Below, one piece after another: positions 1 to 8,437 of a stretch of DNA of 30,526 bases (the stretch's first letter is position 1; every line of letters starts with the position of its first letter). This DNA comes from Bacteroides sp. GTDB taxonomy: Bacteria; Bacteroidota; Bacteroidia; Bacteroidales; Bacteroidaceae. The DNA lies in contig DXLM01000040.1 of the NCBI GenBank assembly GCA_019414725.1, positions 1 through 30,526 on the forward strand. The letters run 5' to 3'. The notes beneath the pieces are model-generated. The model saw only the letters and a list, made by a program, of their open reading frames with translations. It did no database searches and was not told the DNA's origin. A program made the position numbers and the translations under genes.

Positions 1-29
1 TGCCGGTTCTATTGTTTAACTTTTAATCT

Positions 30-49
30 TTCGGTAAAAATTTACCGAA
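30..49 (+). promoter_or_regulatory. Inverted repeat in the leader of the first gene
   Basis: Nine-base arms (TTCGGTAAA and TTTACCGAA) around two bases form a perfect inverted repeat ending 10 bases before the ATG at 60. It could be the end of an upstream terminator, a leader hairpin or an operator. The left window edge cuts off the context needed to decide. No TAnnTTTG promoter box is visible in the 59 bases before the gene. Confidence 0.4.
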
Positions 50-59
50 GTATTGTTTT

Positions 60-2600
60 ATGAAGAAATTTAAATTTTCGGTCTTTTGTTTATCGATGTT
101 ATTCCTTTTGGTATTAGGAGGATGTAGCGATGACAATAATGAGGTGACTCCGGGAGAAGGCCCAGGCTCAGAAGTAACTATTGAGATTGAGAGTGGGAAA
201 GGAGATGAGGGTAGTGCCATTTATGCGACTTCGGCTACTATTTCCTTGAATTTGAAAGGGGTAGAAACTTATACTTATCAAGTAGAAGAAGGAAGTGTTT
301 CCGAATCTGACTTCCCTGACGGAGAGATTATGTTTGCCAATGCTGAAAAGGAAAATGGTAACGGCATATTTACAGCTCAGGATGGTAAGAATACTGCTTA
401 CTTATATGGCCTGAATGGAAATACAAAGTATACGGCAATTTTTGCCTTTAAAGTGGGAACCGAATATCAGGTAAAAGGATTTGAATTTACAACTCCGGAA
501 TATTCAAGACGTATTACTATTATCTCGGCTACTCGTGATGAAATAAAATTCCATATTGAAATGCCTGAAGGTGTGTATTATAAATGGTCTTTTATCGATG
601 CGTTGAACTATAATTCAATGAAAGATCAGTTTATGCAGACTGATGTGGATTTTTTGAGAAATCCGTCTGTTGGCGTTTCTTGTGGTCCTCAGGACATCAC
701 TATAACCAGTGGTGTTCAGGTTGATCCGGATGATCCGATGTGGGGAGAATGGCAGGTTACTCAGGGTACAGCTTATGTTATCCTTGTTGGTGAATCTGAT
801 GAAGAAGGTAATTTGGACTATGAAGTAGACTATGGCGGTGGCATGTTGATGAGTCAGGCGCTGGCTCCGACTGTTGGCGACTATACAGAAGAATGGTCAG
901 ATGAAGGTGTTACTTTCAATGGAATGTATGCCAAACAGATGGTCTATGCTCAAAGCGCTGACCGGGTAGATAAAAAGGCAACTGTAACTGTCTTGAAGAA
1001 GAACGAAACTAAACTGAAAGTAGCTATTACTCCTCCGGATGGCGCGCTGAGCTACGGAGTATACATGACTTCGGAAGATGATTATGAATTGATGAAAAAA
1101 TATGTGGGTGAACAAGGTGTTCCTGCATTGGTGTTTAATGAAAGTACACGGCTTGTAGAACCGCAGGAAATAGAATATACCGGAATGAGTATCGGTAAGA
1201 AGTATCATTTGTTCATTACTTGTAACTTTGCTGATGATTACTCTAAACAGAGCTCCCAGGAAGAAGTGTATGAAATTGTTGAGTCTACTAAGCCAGATGT
1301 AGAATTGACCGTTGTTGGCAATGTAGAACCTGATCAGCCTTATAAAGTCAGCTATACAATCAAAGCTCCTAATGGTGACTGTAGAGGTATCCGTTATGTA
1401 GAAAACTCTATGGCAGAATGGAATGCGTCACTTCGCCCTGAATATGGTATGGATGAGAAATTCTATGTGACAAACTATGGTTTAGATGTTACAGATGCAG
1501 ACGTGATACAGGCTATAAATAGTTCTGAAGGTTATAAGATGTATTTCAACTCATATGCGGAAGAAGAAAATATGCTGGTTGTACAGGCTTATAATGAGGA
1601 CGAGGATTTGTCAGAACCTTATATGGCAAAAGCTACGGCAGTAGCGGATTTCGGAACTCCGGTTGATGCAGACGGACAGGCTATCATGGATAATTTGTGT
1701 GGAACATGGAATGCTACATTCAACCGTCAGGGTTCTAATGGAGAAACTGAAACAATTACATTCCCTGTTGAGTTCTCTAGAGAACCGGAAGAAGCTGGTG
1801 AATATGCTGACTATGATAAGCTTGTCAATACAATCATGACAATGAAGAACATGACTGAAGAAGAAGCTAAGCTTTATATTGAAGAAGAAAAAGCAAACTA
1901 TATCCAGGCGCGTGAGAAGCAAATTGATTTTTATAAAATGAAGAATCGTATAGTAGGACGCTTTAAAGGTGAATTCCCGCACAAATATGCTAGCCCATGG
2001 GATTTGTTTAACAATATCAGCTATTCTGCTGTTGATGCTGATGATTTGTTCTTCGACTATGGACCTAAGATCTTCCTCGAAGTAATTCCTGTAGAAGAAA
2101 ACGGACAGACTCTGTATGCTGTGATTTTGAGCGCAAATCTGTATGCCGTGCCTCCTTTGAGTGATTGGAATACACCGTTTACTTACTATATTATGGGTTA
2201 TGATGGTTCTAGTGCTTATCATACAGATTTCCCTGTAAAAGTTGATGAGGATGGAAACGGACTTACCATACAGGCTTATGAATATAATGGAATGACATTG
2301 ACTCCTTTCTTTGCAGGTATGTATAATAATACTATTTATAATACTTACTACGGTTCTGGTGATATTGTTTTAACACGCAATAATGCTTCTGCCATGAAAA
2401 CTTTGAAGTCATCTGTAACATCTTTGAAGACGACTACGAAGAATATGCTTACAACTCCATGGGCAGCTTATCAGACTGCAACAATCAAGAATATGCCTAA
2501 GACATTCTTGCCGTCGGCAGATGTTGCACGCAAGTTGAAACGTGAGTCTGTTACAATAGATTGTTCAAAGAGTAGTTTCATTAAGAAAATACAGAAATAA
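60..2600 (+). CDS. Large Bacteroidales lipoprotein of unknown function
   Basis: The 846-residue product begins with a lipoprotein signal peptide whose lipobox LVLGGC places the anchored cysteine at residue 22. The following SDDNN resembles the acidic signal that sends Bacteroidetes lipoproteins to the cell surface. The body reads as consecutive beta-rich Ig-like or fibronectin-like segments, with an acidic, helical stretch around residues 590-640. No catalytic motif was recognised. The C-terminal ~80 residues are basic and rich in Lys, Thr and Ser. The gene leads a same-strand cluster of TlpA-like, barrel, Omp28-like and metzincin genes, so a partner role at the outer membrane is plausible. 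A strong hairpin after its stop suggests it is transcribed partly separately. Function is not assigned. Confidence 0.85.
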   Translation: MKKFKFSVFCLSMLFLLVLGGCSDDNNEVTPGEGPGSEVTIEIESGKGDEGSAIYATSATISLNLKGVETYTYQVEEGSVSESDFPDGEIMFANAEKENGNGIFTAQDGKNTAYLYGLNGNTKYTAIFAFKVGTEYQVKGFEFTTPEYSRRITIISATRDEIKFHIEMPEGVYYKWSFIDALNYNSMKDQFMQTDVDFLRNPSVGVSCGPQDITITSGVQVDPDDPMWGEWQVTQGTAYVILVGESDEEGNLDYEVDYGGGMLMSQALAPTVGDYTEEWSDEGVTFNGMYAKQMVYAQSADRVDKKATVTVLKKNETKLKVAITPPDGALSYGVYMTSEDDYELMKKYVGEQGVPALVFNESTRLVEPQEIEYTGMSIGKKYHLFITCNFADDYSKQSSQEEVYEIVESTKPDVELTVVGNVEPDQPYKVSYTIKAPNGDCRGIRYVENSMAEWNASLRPEYGMDEKFYVTNYGLDVTDADVIQAINSSEGYKMYFNSYAEEENMLVVQAYNEDEDLSEPYMAKATAVADFGTPVDADGQAIMDNLCGTWNATFNRQGSNGETETITFPVEFSREPEEAGEYADYDKLVNTIMTMKNMTEEEAKLYIEEEKANYIQAREKQIDFYKMKNRIVGRFKGEFPHKYASPWDLFNNISYSAVDADDLFFDYGPKIFLEVIPVEENGQTLYAVILSANLYAVPPLSDWNTPFTYYIMGYDGSSAYHTDFPVKVDEDGNGLTIQAYEYNGMTLTPFFAGMYNNTIYNTYYGSGDIVLTRNNASAMKTLKSSVTSLKTTTKNMLTTPWAAYQTATIKNMPKTFLPSADVARKLKRESVTIDCSKSSFIKKIQK

Positions 2601-2647
2601 GATTGTATAGCAGATAATTGCGAATGTTCGTTTTAAAATAAATGATG

Positions 2648-2720
2648 ATTCCGTTTGGAACGGCTCTTTTCATAAGAACAGACTGTTGCCTGACTGAGCC
2701 TTTCCGAACGGAATATTTTT
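2648..2720 (+). terminator. Long hairpin with T-run between lipoprotein and TlpA genes
   Basis: Arms at 2648-2666 and 2696-2714 pair over 19 positions with one G-T wobble and one mismatch around a 29-base loop, followed by ATTTTT. This has the form of an intrinsic terminator for the upstream lipoprotein gene. Because the next four genes lie on the same strand and no clear TAnnTTTG box lies between 2721 and 2757, it may act as a partial terminator or as a 3'-end stabiliser that sets the ratio of first to later genes. Confidence 0.75.
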
Positions 2721-2757
2721 AGGTACTAATTCTAAAAAATAAAAGGGGAAATTTACT

Positions 2758-3249
2758 ATGTTACGAAAACTGTTATTAGTGTTTTGCCTGGTATGCGGTT
2801 GCCTGCAAGTGGCAGCACAAGGAAAACTTTCGAATGTGAAAGTAGAAGATGCAGATGGAAAGCTTGTTGAAATATCTTCATTAGTGAATGGTAAGCCGTT
2901 TATTATGTCATTCTGGGGAATAACCTGTAAACCTTGTCTGATGGAGCTGAATGCTATAAACGATCAGTTGGAAGAATGGCAGGAAGAAGTAGATTTTGAA
3001 GTTGTTGCTGTATCGATAGATGATAGCCGTTTTTCTACTCGTGCGCGCTCTATGGCTTCGGGTTCGGGATGGGACTTTATTTGCGTATTCGATAAAAACC
3101 AGGATTTGAAGCGTGCAATGAATGTAACCTTTACTCCGCATACATTTATTGTAGACGGTCAGGGGAATATCGTATATTCACATACCGGTTACACTCCAGG
3201 TAGCGAATTGGAGTTGTTTGAGAAACTGAAAGAATTACAACAAAAATAA
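2758..3249 (+). CDS. TlpA/ResA-like periplasmic thiol-disulfide oxidoreductase
   Basis: The 163-residue protein has an N-terminal signal peptide, probably cleaved near residues 19-21 (VAAQ). A thioredoxin-like fold of the AhpC-TSA/TlpA type follows. The active site TCKPC places the redox cysteines at 57 and 60, after the strand FIMSFWG, and the conserved cis-proline is in FTPHT at about residue 127. Such proteins reduce or exchange disulfides in exported proteins or cytochrome c partners. The neighbours are a barrel gene 9 bases downstream and a CxxC Omp28-like lipoprotein, which suggests redox handling of the cysteine-rich exported proteins of this operon rather than cytochrome maturation. 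That role is inference. A lipoprotein reading using Cys15 is possible but would leave an unusually short signal. Confidence 0.88.
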   Translation: MLRKLLLVFCLVCGCLQVAAQGKLSNVKVEDADGKLVEISSLVNGKPFIMSFWGITCKPCLMELNAINDQLEEWQEEVDFEVVAVSIDDSRFSTRARSMASGSGWDFICVFDKNQDLKRAMNVTFTPHTFIVDGQGNIVYSHTGYTPGSELELFEKLKELQQK

Positions 3250-3258
3250 TCCGGCACG

Positions 3259-4839
3259 ATGAAACAGAAAATGATGATATTATGCATGGCGGCTGTTGGA
3301 GCAACAACCGTTCTTCATGCTCAGACTCGTGATAAAGGAACACTTACTGGAAGTCTGGAGTCGAACAGTATTTATTATGTAGATGATAGTGAACTGGGAG
3401 CGGCTGCAGCTAATCCTGACGATCATTTCGGTTCGAACAATTATTTGAAACTGGACTATACACGTGGCAAATTTTCTGCAGGCATTCAGTTGGAGGGTTT
3501 TTTGCCGGCATTACAAGGATATGACTACGGTACTTATGGAAATGGACGCCGTACGATTCTTGGTTCAAAATATGTTGCTTGGGAAGATGGAGATTTTGGA
3601 TTTCGTGTAGGAGATATCTTTGACCAGTATGGAAGTGGACTTGTTTTCCGCAGTTATGAAGACCGTACCTTGGGATTTAATAATTCGATAGAAGGTGTAT
3701 GGGGACACTACAGTTATAAAAATTACCTGTCACTGAAAGGTATGTATGGAAGACCACGTTTATATTTGGATTATGCTGAATCGGCAGTGCGTGGAGCAGA
3801 CCTTACTTTATCTTTATCTGATATTGCCGGTTGGAAAAGTGCATCTTTGCAATTGGAAGGTAGCTATGTAAATCGTTATGAGAACTTGAAAGATAATGCA
3901 GATTATGTAGACAGATTGACTACAAACAATCTGGATATGTATGCTGTTGGTGGTAATTTTAACTGGAATGGTCTGGATGTCCGCGCTGAATATGTAACAA
4001 AAACGAAAGACTTACCGGAGATTTCATCTGCAACCGAAGTGGATGGTAATGCTATTCTTGCAGAAGTAGGATATGCTACAGGTAATTTCTCTGCCTTGGG
4101 TACTTTCCGTCGTCTGGAGCATATGAATACCATGCTTACCTTACAGGGACAGGGAGCGGGAAATACATTAAACTATTTGCCTGCGCTAACACGTCAGTAC
4201 ACGTATATGCTTGCCAATCTTGAGCCGTATCAGGTAAATGCAGAGGGTGAAACTGCCGGACAGTTTGATGTTTATTACTCTTTGCGCCCAGCTTCAAACC
4301 GTTCTCGTTATTGGAATTTCCATGCAAATTTCTCGACAGCTTATTCGGATAAAAATATTACAGGAGAATCTCGTTTGTTATGGCGTGACATCAATGCTGA
4401 TGTAGAACACCGTTGGAATAAGCAGTGGAAAACTGCTGTATTGGTATCTGTTCAGGAGTGGAGCCCTACACATGGAATGGACGACAAAACTTATGCTTCG
4501 AATATTTTTGTTGTTGACAATACATACAAGTTCAACAGCAAAATGGCTTTGCGTGCAGAACTGCAATATCTTTACTCTACTGATTATGAAAAAGACTGGA
4601 TGGCAGCTCTTCTGGAATTCAGCATGGCTCCACGCTGGAGTGTCAGTGTAAGCGATATGTATAATCATGGTACGACAAAGGTACATTACTATACAGCTTC
4701 TGTAAGTTATACACGTAAGAATACCCGTGTACAGTTAAGCTATGGAAGAAACCGTGCTGGTTATGTATGCTCGGGAGGAGTATGCCGTTACACACCGGCA
4801 TATACCGGAGCCAATCTGGTAGTGACTTCTTCTTTCTGA
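3259..4839 (+). CDS. DUF6029-like outer-membrane beta-barrel protein
   Basis: The 526-residue product has a signal peptide ending near VLHAQ (residue ~22). Alternating-hydrophobicity strands separated by polar loops run throughout, and it ends in a terminal phenylalanine (VVTSSF), as expected for an outer-membrane barrel. The overall pattern resembles the DUF6029 family of Bacteroidetes; I make that assignment from memory of the pattern, not a search. Near the C-terminus a CSGGVCRY segment holds two closely spaced cysteines that could form a disulfide. The start is 9 bases after the tlpA-like stop, so the two are almost certainly co-transcribed. Substrate or cargo is unknown. Confidence 0.8.
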   Translation: MKQKMMILCMAAVGATTVLHAQTRDKGTLTGSLESNSIYYVDDSELGAAAANPDDHFGSNNYLKLDYTRGKFSAGIQLEGFLPALQGYDYGTYGNGRRTILGSKYVAWEDGDFGFRVGDIFDQYGSGLVFRSYEDRTLGFNNSIEGVWGHYSYKNYLSLKGMYGRPRLYLDYAESAVRGADLTLSLSDIAGWKSASLQLEGSYVNRYENLKDNADYVDRLTTNNLDMYAVGGNFNWNGLDVRAEYVTKTKDLPEISSATEVDGNAILAEVGYATGNFSALGTFRRLEHMNTMLTLQGQGAGNTLNYLPALTRQYTYMLANLEPYQVNAEGETAGQFDVYYSLRPASNRSRYWNFHANFSTAYSDKNITGESRLLWRDINADVEHRWNKQWKTAVLVSVQEWSPTHGMDDKTYASNIFVVDNTYKFNSKMALRAELQYLYSTDYEKDWMAALLEFSMAPRWSVSVSDMYNHGTTKVHYYTASVSYTRKNTRVQLSYGRNRAGYVCSGGVCRYTPAYTGANLVVTSSF

Positions 4840-4894
4840 TTGTAGCCTGAAATTGAAAACCTATTATTTTATAAACGATTAAACAAAGATATTT

Positions 4895-5992
4895 ATGAAA
4901 CCTGCATATATTTTTAAAACCTTGGCGGTTTGTTTTTTAATGGCTGTTACTGCATGTTCGGGAAATGATGGAGGAGAAGACTCCGGAACAGTAAGTGGTG
5001 ATTTGACATTGTCTATATCTAAGACTGTTATTGAAGCAAATGGTACAGATGCGGTTACCGTAGCTGTGATGAAAGGAGAAACAGACATCACTTCACAGTC
5101 TAAGGTTTATATGGAAGATCCTTCGGGTAATACTTCTTCGTTTAAAGAAACTTCTTTCAGCACTACTACTGAAGGTGACTATGTGTTTTATGCATATTAT
5201 GAAGGTGTGAAAACAGAGAATATTACAGTAAGAGCATTTAAGAATATTCCTTCTTTGCCTGCCGACAGCAAGCCTGAGCAAAATACTGGTTTTGCGAAGC
5301 GTGTACTTGCCGTTCAGCATACGGGTACATGGTGTCAGAATTGTCCGTATATGAAAAGAGGCATTGATGCTTATCTGAAAGCTAATCCTGATAACTGTGC
5401 TGTTTTTGTGGCTTCGCACAATGGTGATACAATGGCAGGGGAGGCTAGTAATACTATAAACAGCTATCTGACTGTTAGCTCTTATCCTTCGTTGAGTGTT
5501 GATTTGAATACTTCAAATATGATTCAAGGAGCTCTTAGTGATGCTGATAAACAAGCAGAGCAAATTGCTTCAAGAGTAAATGAGGTTGCAGCCAGTGGAT
5601 GTAAAACAGCTATTTCAGTAGCTTCAGAAAATGCAGGAAGTTCTGTAGTGGTAAATGTAAAAGTAAAATCGGCTAATGTAGAAAACTGTCGTGTAGCTGT
5701 ATGGCTGCTGGAAGACGGTATCGTAGCAGCACAGACGGGAGGTAGTTCTACAGAAGTTCATAATAATGTCTTGTTGACTTCTAGCTCAACAGTTGCTTAT
5801 GGTGACCGTATTCAGTTGGATGCTGATGGTGCAGGACAGAATGTATATCGTATGGATGTAAGTGGTGCTCATGATTTGTCTAACTGCCGTCTGGTTGTAT
5901 TTACCACTGTGCCAAATGCTTCTGGTCGCTTCGTGGTAGATAATGTCGTAACTTGTCCGTTGGATGGTCAAACTGCATTTGAGTATGAATAA
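4895..5992 (+). CDS. Omp28-like lipoprotein with thioredoxin-type CxxC motif
   Basis: The 365-residue protein starts with a lipoprotein signal peptide (VTAC, anchored Cys21). An N-terminal Ig-like domain (about 35-115) precedes a thioredoxin-like region. There, TGTWCQNCPYMK places a CxxC pair at residues 147 and 150, as in Omp28-related outer-membrane lipoproteins. The C-terminal ~130 residues form a second beta domain with further cysteines. A tryptophan directly before the CxxC pair favours a real redox site. It lies 55 bases after the barrel gene, and its stop overlaps the metzincin start by eight bases, indicating translational coupling. A role as surface or periplasmic disulfide partner of its neighbours is inferred, not shown. 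Confidence 0.85.
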   Translation: MKPAYIFKTLAVCFLMAVTACSGNDGGEDSGTVSGDLTLSISKTVIEANGTDAVTVAVMKGETDITSQSKVYMEDPSGNTSSFKETSFSTTTEGDYVFYAYYEGVKTENITVRAFKNIPSLPADSKPEQNTGFAKRVLAVQHTGTWCQNCPYMKRGIDAYLKANPDNCAVFVASHNGDTMAGEASNTINSYLTVSSYPSLSVDLNTSNMIQGALSDADKQAEQIASRVNEVAASGCKTAISVASENAGSSVVVNVKVKSANVENCRVAVWLLEDGIVAAQTGGSSTEVHNNVLLTSSSTVAYGDRIQLDADGAGQNVYRMDVSGAHDLSNCRLVVFTTVPNASGRFVVDNVVTCPLDGQTAFEYE

Positions 5993-7304
5993 GAAATATT
6001 ATTTACTCTGGATGCTTGTCGTACTGCTTCCTTTCTTGGCGGGATGTAGTGACGATGAGCAGCCGGAGGTTGCAGAACCTTATCTTCGGGTGGTAGAAAC
6101 AACCTCCTGTGAGAATATTTCTTCCGCTGCTGCTACATTGACTCTGAAGGTGGAGAGTAATGTAGAATGGAAGGTTGTGTCGGAAAAGTCATGGTGCGCA
6201 GTTCCTTCTGAGAATATGTGGACAGGCAATGCTGCCGTTGAAGTACAAGTTGGCGAAAACCTGACAGGAGAGAGTCGTTCTGCCGTTTTGGAGATAGTTT
6301 CTACAGATGGTGTACTGAAAGAAGAAATACATGTTTCACAGTTGGCGGAGGTCTTTAGTGAGAATCATCATTATAAATTGCCTGTTGTATTTCAGGTACT
6401 TTATGTAAATAAGTCGGATAAAAACCAATATGTGGAAGAAGGACATTTACAGAAGTTATTAGATAAAGTCAATGAACTTTACCGCAACTGTGGAGAAGAC
6501 TTAGGTTTGGAGTTTGTTATGGCTACGGAAGATCCGGAAGGCAATACCTTGGAAGAACCGGGTGTAAACCGTGTCATGTGGACTACATCTACTATTGACT
6601 GCCAGGCTTTTATGAACAGCTATAAAGAAAAACGTTATTTAGATTTAATATGGGATCCGGACCGGTATATTAATATCATGCTGTATAATTTCAGCGATGC
6701 AGGGATTTTGGGTATCTCTGAATTTCCTTATACTGTGGCTCCTGATTATTTGGAAGGATGTGAACAGTGGACGGGTGGAGTACCTACTCAAGATCAGCTG
6801 GTATCTCCGCGGTGTGTTTCTATAAATAACCGGTATATTTATGAAGATAACTGTCCGCTGACTCCTGAAACTCCGGATGGAAATGCAAATTATGTAGCTG
6901 TTACTATTGCTCATGAGCTGGGGCACTATCTGGGATTGCGTCATGTATTTTCTGAAAATGAAACAGGAACAGAGTGCATAGACAGTGATTTGTGTGAAGA
7001 TACTCCTACTTATAATAAGACGGCTTATAATAACCTGGTAAACTCAATTGGGGCTGCAGGTCTTCTTGAACATCTGGATGTGCTGATCACGCGTGAAGAC
7101 TGTGTGCGGGGAACAGAATATAAGTCGACAAATATTATGGATTATGCTGTGTCTTATTCGAACACTTTCACTGCGAATCAGCGGGAAAGAGTACGATATA
7201 TACTGGAAAAAGGAGCATTTGTTCCCGGTCCTAAGAATCGTGAAATATCGAATTCGACTCGTACTGCCGGTTCGGGTGAATTGCCACACCATGTAATGGA
7301 ATGA
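5985..7304 (+). CDS. BACON-domain metzincin zinc metalloprotease lipoprotein
   Basis: The 439-residue lipoprotein has lipobox FLAGC (Cys21) followed by SDDE, an acidic surface-export-like signal. Residues ~33-121 form a BACON domain (EWKVVSEKSWCAV and a closing VSQLAE strand). The C-terminal catalytic domain carries the full zinc motif HELGHYLGLRH at 310-320 (HExxHxxGxxH) and a Met-turn NIMDY at 383-387, so it looks active. It resembles the Bacteroides zinc-dependent metalloproteinase lipoprotein family (BF0631-like). Beyond the lipid cysteine there are ten cysteines, suggesting disulfides formed with help from the CxxC neighbours. The start at 5985 is chosen because it gives a proper signal peptide; an upstream ATG at 5964 would add seven polar residues. 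It overlaps the Omp28-like stop by eight bases. Confidence 0.9.
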   Translation: MNKKYYLLWMLVVLLPFLAGCSDDEQPEVAEPYLRVVETTSCENISSAAATLTLKVESNVEWKVVSEKSWCAVPSENMWTGNAAVEVQVGENLTGESRSAVLEIVSTDGVLKEEIHVSQLAEVFSENHHYKLPVVFQVLYVNKSDKNQYVEEGHLQKLLDKVNELYRNCGEDLGLEFVMATEDPEGNTLEEPGVNRVMWTTSTIDCQAFMNSYKEKRYLDLIWDPDRYINIMLYNFSDAGILGISEFPYTVAPDYLEGCEQWTGGVPTQDQLVSPRCVSINNRYIYEDNCPLTPETPDGNANYVAVTIAHELGHYLGLRHVFSENETGTECIDSDLCEDTPTYNKTAYNNLVNSIGAAGLLEHLDVLITREDCVRGTEYKSTNIMDYAVSYSNTFTANQRERVRYILEKGAFVPGPKNREISNSTRTAGSGELPHHVME

Positions 7305-7427
7305 TTGATGTGTAAAATGAATTTTGAAGAAATATAAATTTTCCCTTTCTTATTCTCTTTGGGCCGCATTTCCATAAATGAGATGTAACGCCTGCTTGAC
7401 CGTGAGGTTCGGTAAGAGAAATTTATA

Positions 7428-7479
7428 GCGGATACCATTGTTTTTAATCTCTCTTAAAAATGGTATCCGCTTCTTTTTT
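7428..7479 (+). terminator. Intrinsic terminator closing the metzincin operon
   Basis: A perfect 11-base stem (GCGGATACCAT with ATGGTATCCGC, 7428-7470), extendable through A/T pairs in the loop, is followed by TTCTTTTTT. It ends the plus-strand envelope operon. It also sits at the very end of the converging minus-strand ferredoxin gene, whose stop codon (7478-7480) lies in the T-run. The 123 bases between the metzincin stop and this hairpin show no gene. Confidence 0.85.
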
Positions 7480-8344
7480 ATAGAAAAAGTTCAGGCTGAC
7501 GTGGTGTGCTGAATTTCTCGTGTAAAATAGCTGTAAACGGAGTGTTATAGATACGGGCTCCGTTAGGACATTCTTTTACACAGGCACAACAGCGTATACA
7601 GCGGTTTACATCTGTTTCGATATGGCTGCCGTCGTCGCTGATACGAATGGCATGGGTAGGACATACCTCTATACATTCTCCACAAACAAAGCAATCTTCA
7701 TTGCAGACTGGAGCTGATGGCCTGGAAGCCTGTATCAGTTTATAAGGAGAAGTACCTTTTATAAAAAAAGATCCAATCAGCATAGACAATTTATCACCCA
7801 TAGCTTTTAACCGGCATCCTGCTTGCAGAGAAGGGGTCAGTGTGCTTAATGCTTCTGAATTCTGCATTGCTTTTTCCAGTTTCTTCAAACTGTCGGCTCC
7901 GAATGTGCGGGCTATTTGTAAATCAGTCGCATCGGGGCGTCCGGCTGCAACAGGCATTTCGGCTGTGCTGTAACTGTGTTCTCCGATAAATGCTCCTGCC
8001 GAGAGAGGAGTGAATCCCAATGATGCTACTGTGTCACGCAGTTCCAACAGGGCATCTTCATAGTCGCGGTTACCATATACCACTACGACGATTGCCGGGG
8101 AGTTGTTACCTTTCAGGCGCTTGATGCGTTGTAAGGCAACCGGAGCAACACGTCCGCCATATACAGGTGCAGCAATGACTGTAAGTGAATCGTTTATTTC
8201 GATAGGTGAGTCACTTTCATCGAGTGTCAGGTCGGTTTCAATTCTTCTTCCCATACCAATTCCTTCGCCAATAGCACGTGCTATTTTAGCAGAAGTATGA
8301 GTCGGTGAGAAAAATACCAGATGATTGGTGCTAAATTCGTTCAT
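7478..8344 (-). CDS. EFR1-type flavodoxin/2x[4Fe-4S] ferredoxin fusion protein
   Basis: The 288-residue cytoplasmic protein has an N-terminal flavodoxin-like half, with FMN-loop sequence FSPTHTSAK near residues 12-20 and the loop APVYGGR near 59-65. A C-terminal bacterial ferredoxin domain follows with two complete CxxCxxCxxxCP motifs (CFVCGECIEVCP and CIRCCACVKECP). This layout matches the EFR1 family of single-electron carriers found in anaerobes. The start at 8344 (MNEFSTNH) is preferred to an in-frame start at 8449, because the extra 35 residues match no domain and would run through the promoter region into ruvB. It stands alone, divergent from ruvB by 93 bases. The electron donor and acceptor are unknown. 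Confidence 0.88.
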   Translation of the reverse strand: MNEFSTNHLVFFSPTHTSAKIARAIGEGIGMGRRIETDLTLDESDSPIEINDSLTVIAAPVYGGRVAPVALQRIKRLKGNNSPAIVVVVYGNRDYEDALLELRDTVASLGFTPLSAGAFIGEHSYSTAEMPVAAGRPDATDLQIARTFGADSLKKLEKAMQNSEALSTLTPSLQAGCRLKAMGDKLSMLIGSFFIKGTSPYKLIQASRPSAPVCNEDCFVCGECIEVCPTHAIRISDDGSHIETDVNRCIRCCACVKECPNGARIYNTPFTAILHEKFSTPRQPELFL

Positions 8345-8379
8345 AGGCTTTAAAGTAAAAAAGTTAGTTGTAGTTCTTG

Positions 8380-8387
8380 CAAAGATA
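8380..8387 (-). promoter_or_regulatory. Bacteroides -7 box for the EFR1 ferredoxin gene
   Basis: On the minus strand TATCTTTG matches the Bacteroides TAnnTTTG -7 consensus, 35 bases upstream of the ATG at 8344. No clear TTTG -33 element is visible at the expected distance. Confidence 0.6.
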
Positions 8388-8422
8388 AAGTTTTTTATAT
8401 CGTTCTTCACACGATTTATTTG

Positions 8423-8430
8423 TACTTTTG
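8423..8430 (+). promoter_or_regulatory. Bacteroides -7 box immediately before ruvB
   Basis: TACTTTTG matches TAnnTTTG and ends only seven bases before the chosen ruvB ATG at 8438. Transcription would start at or next to the start codon, so the message may be leaderless or nearly so. A clear -33 TTTG is not seen. Confidence 0.6.
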
Positions 8431-8437
8431 CATCATT

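Noticed and set aside
1611..2222. 203-codon frame antisense to the large lipoprotein gene
   Set aside because: It lies wholly inside a real gene on the other strand, has low-complexity composition rich in Ile, Ser, Phe and Arg, and shows no domain or promoter.
7178..7438. Minus-strand 86-codon frame overlapping the metzincin 3' end and the intergenic region
   Set aside because: Most of it is antisense to the protease gene and it has no domain, signal or promoter.
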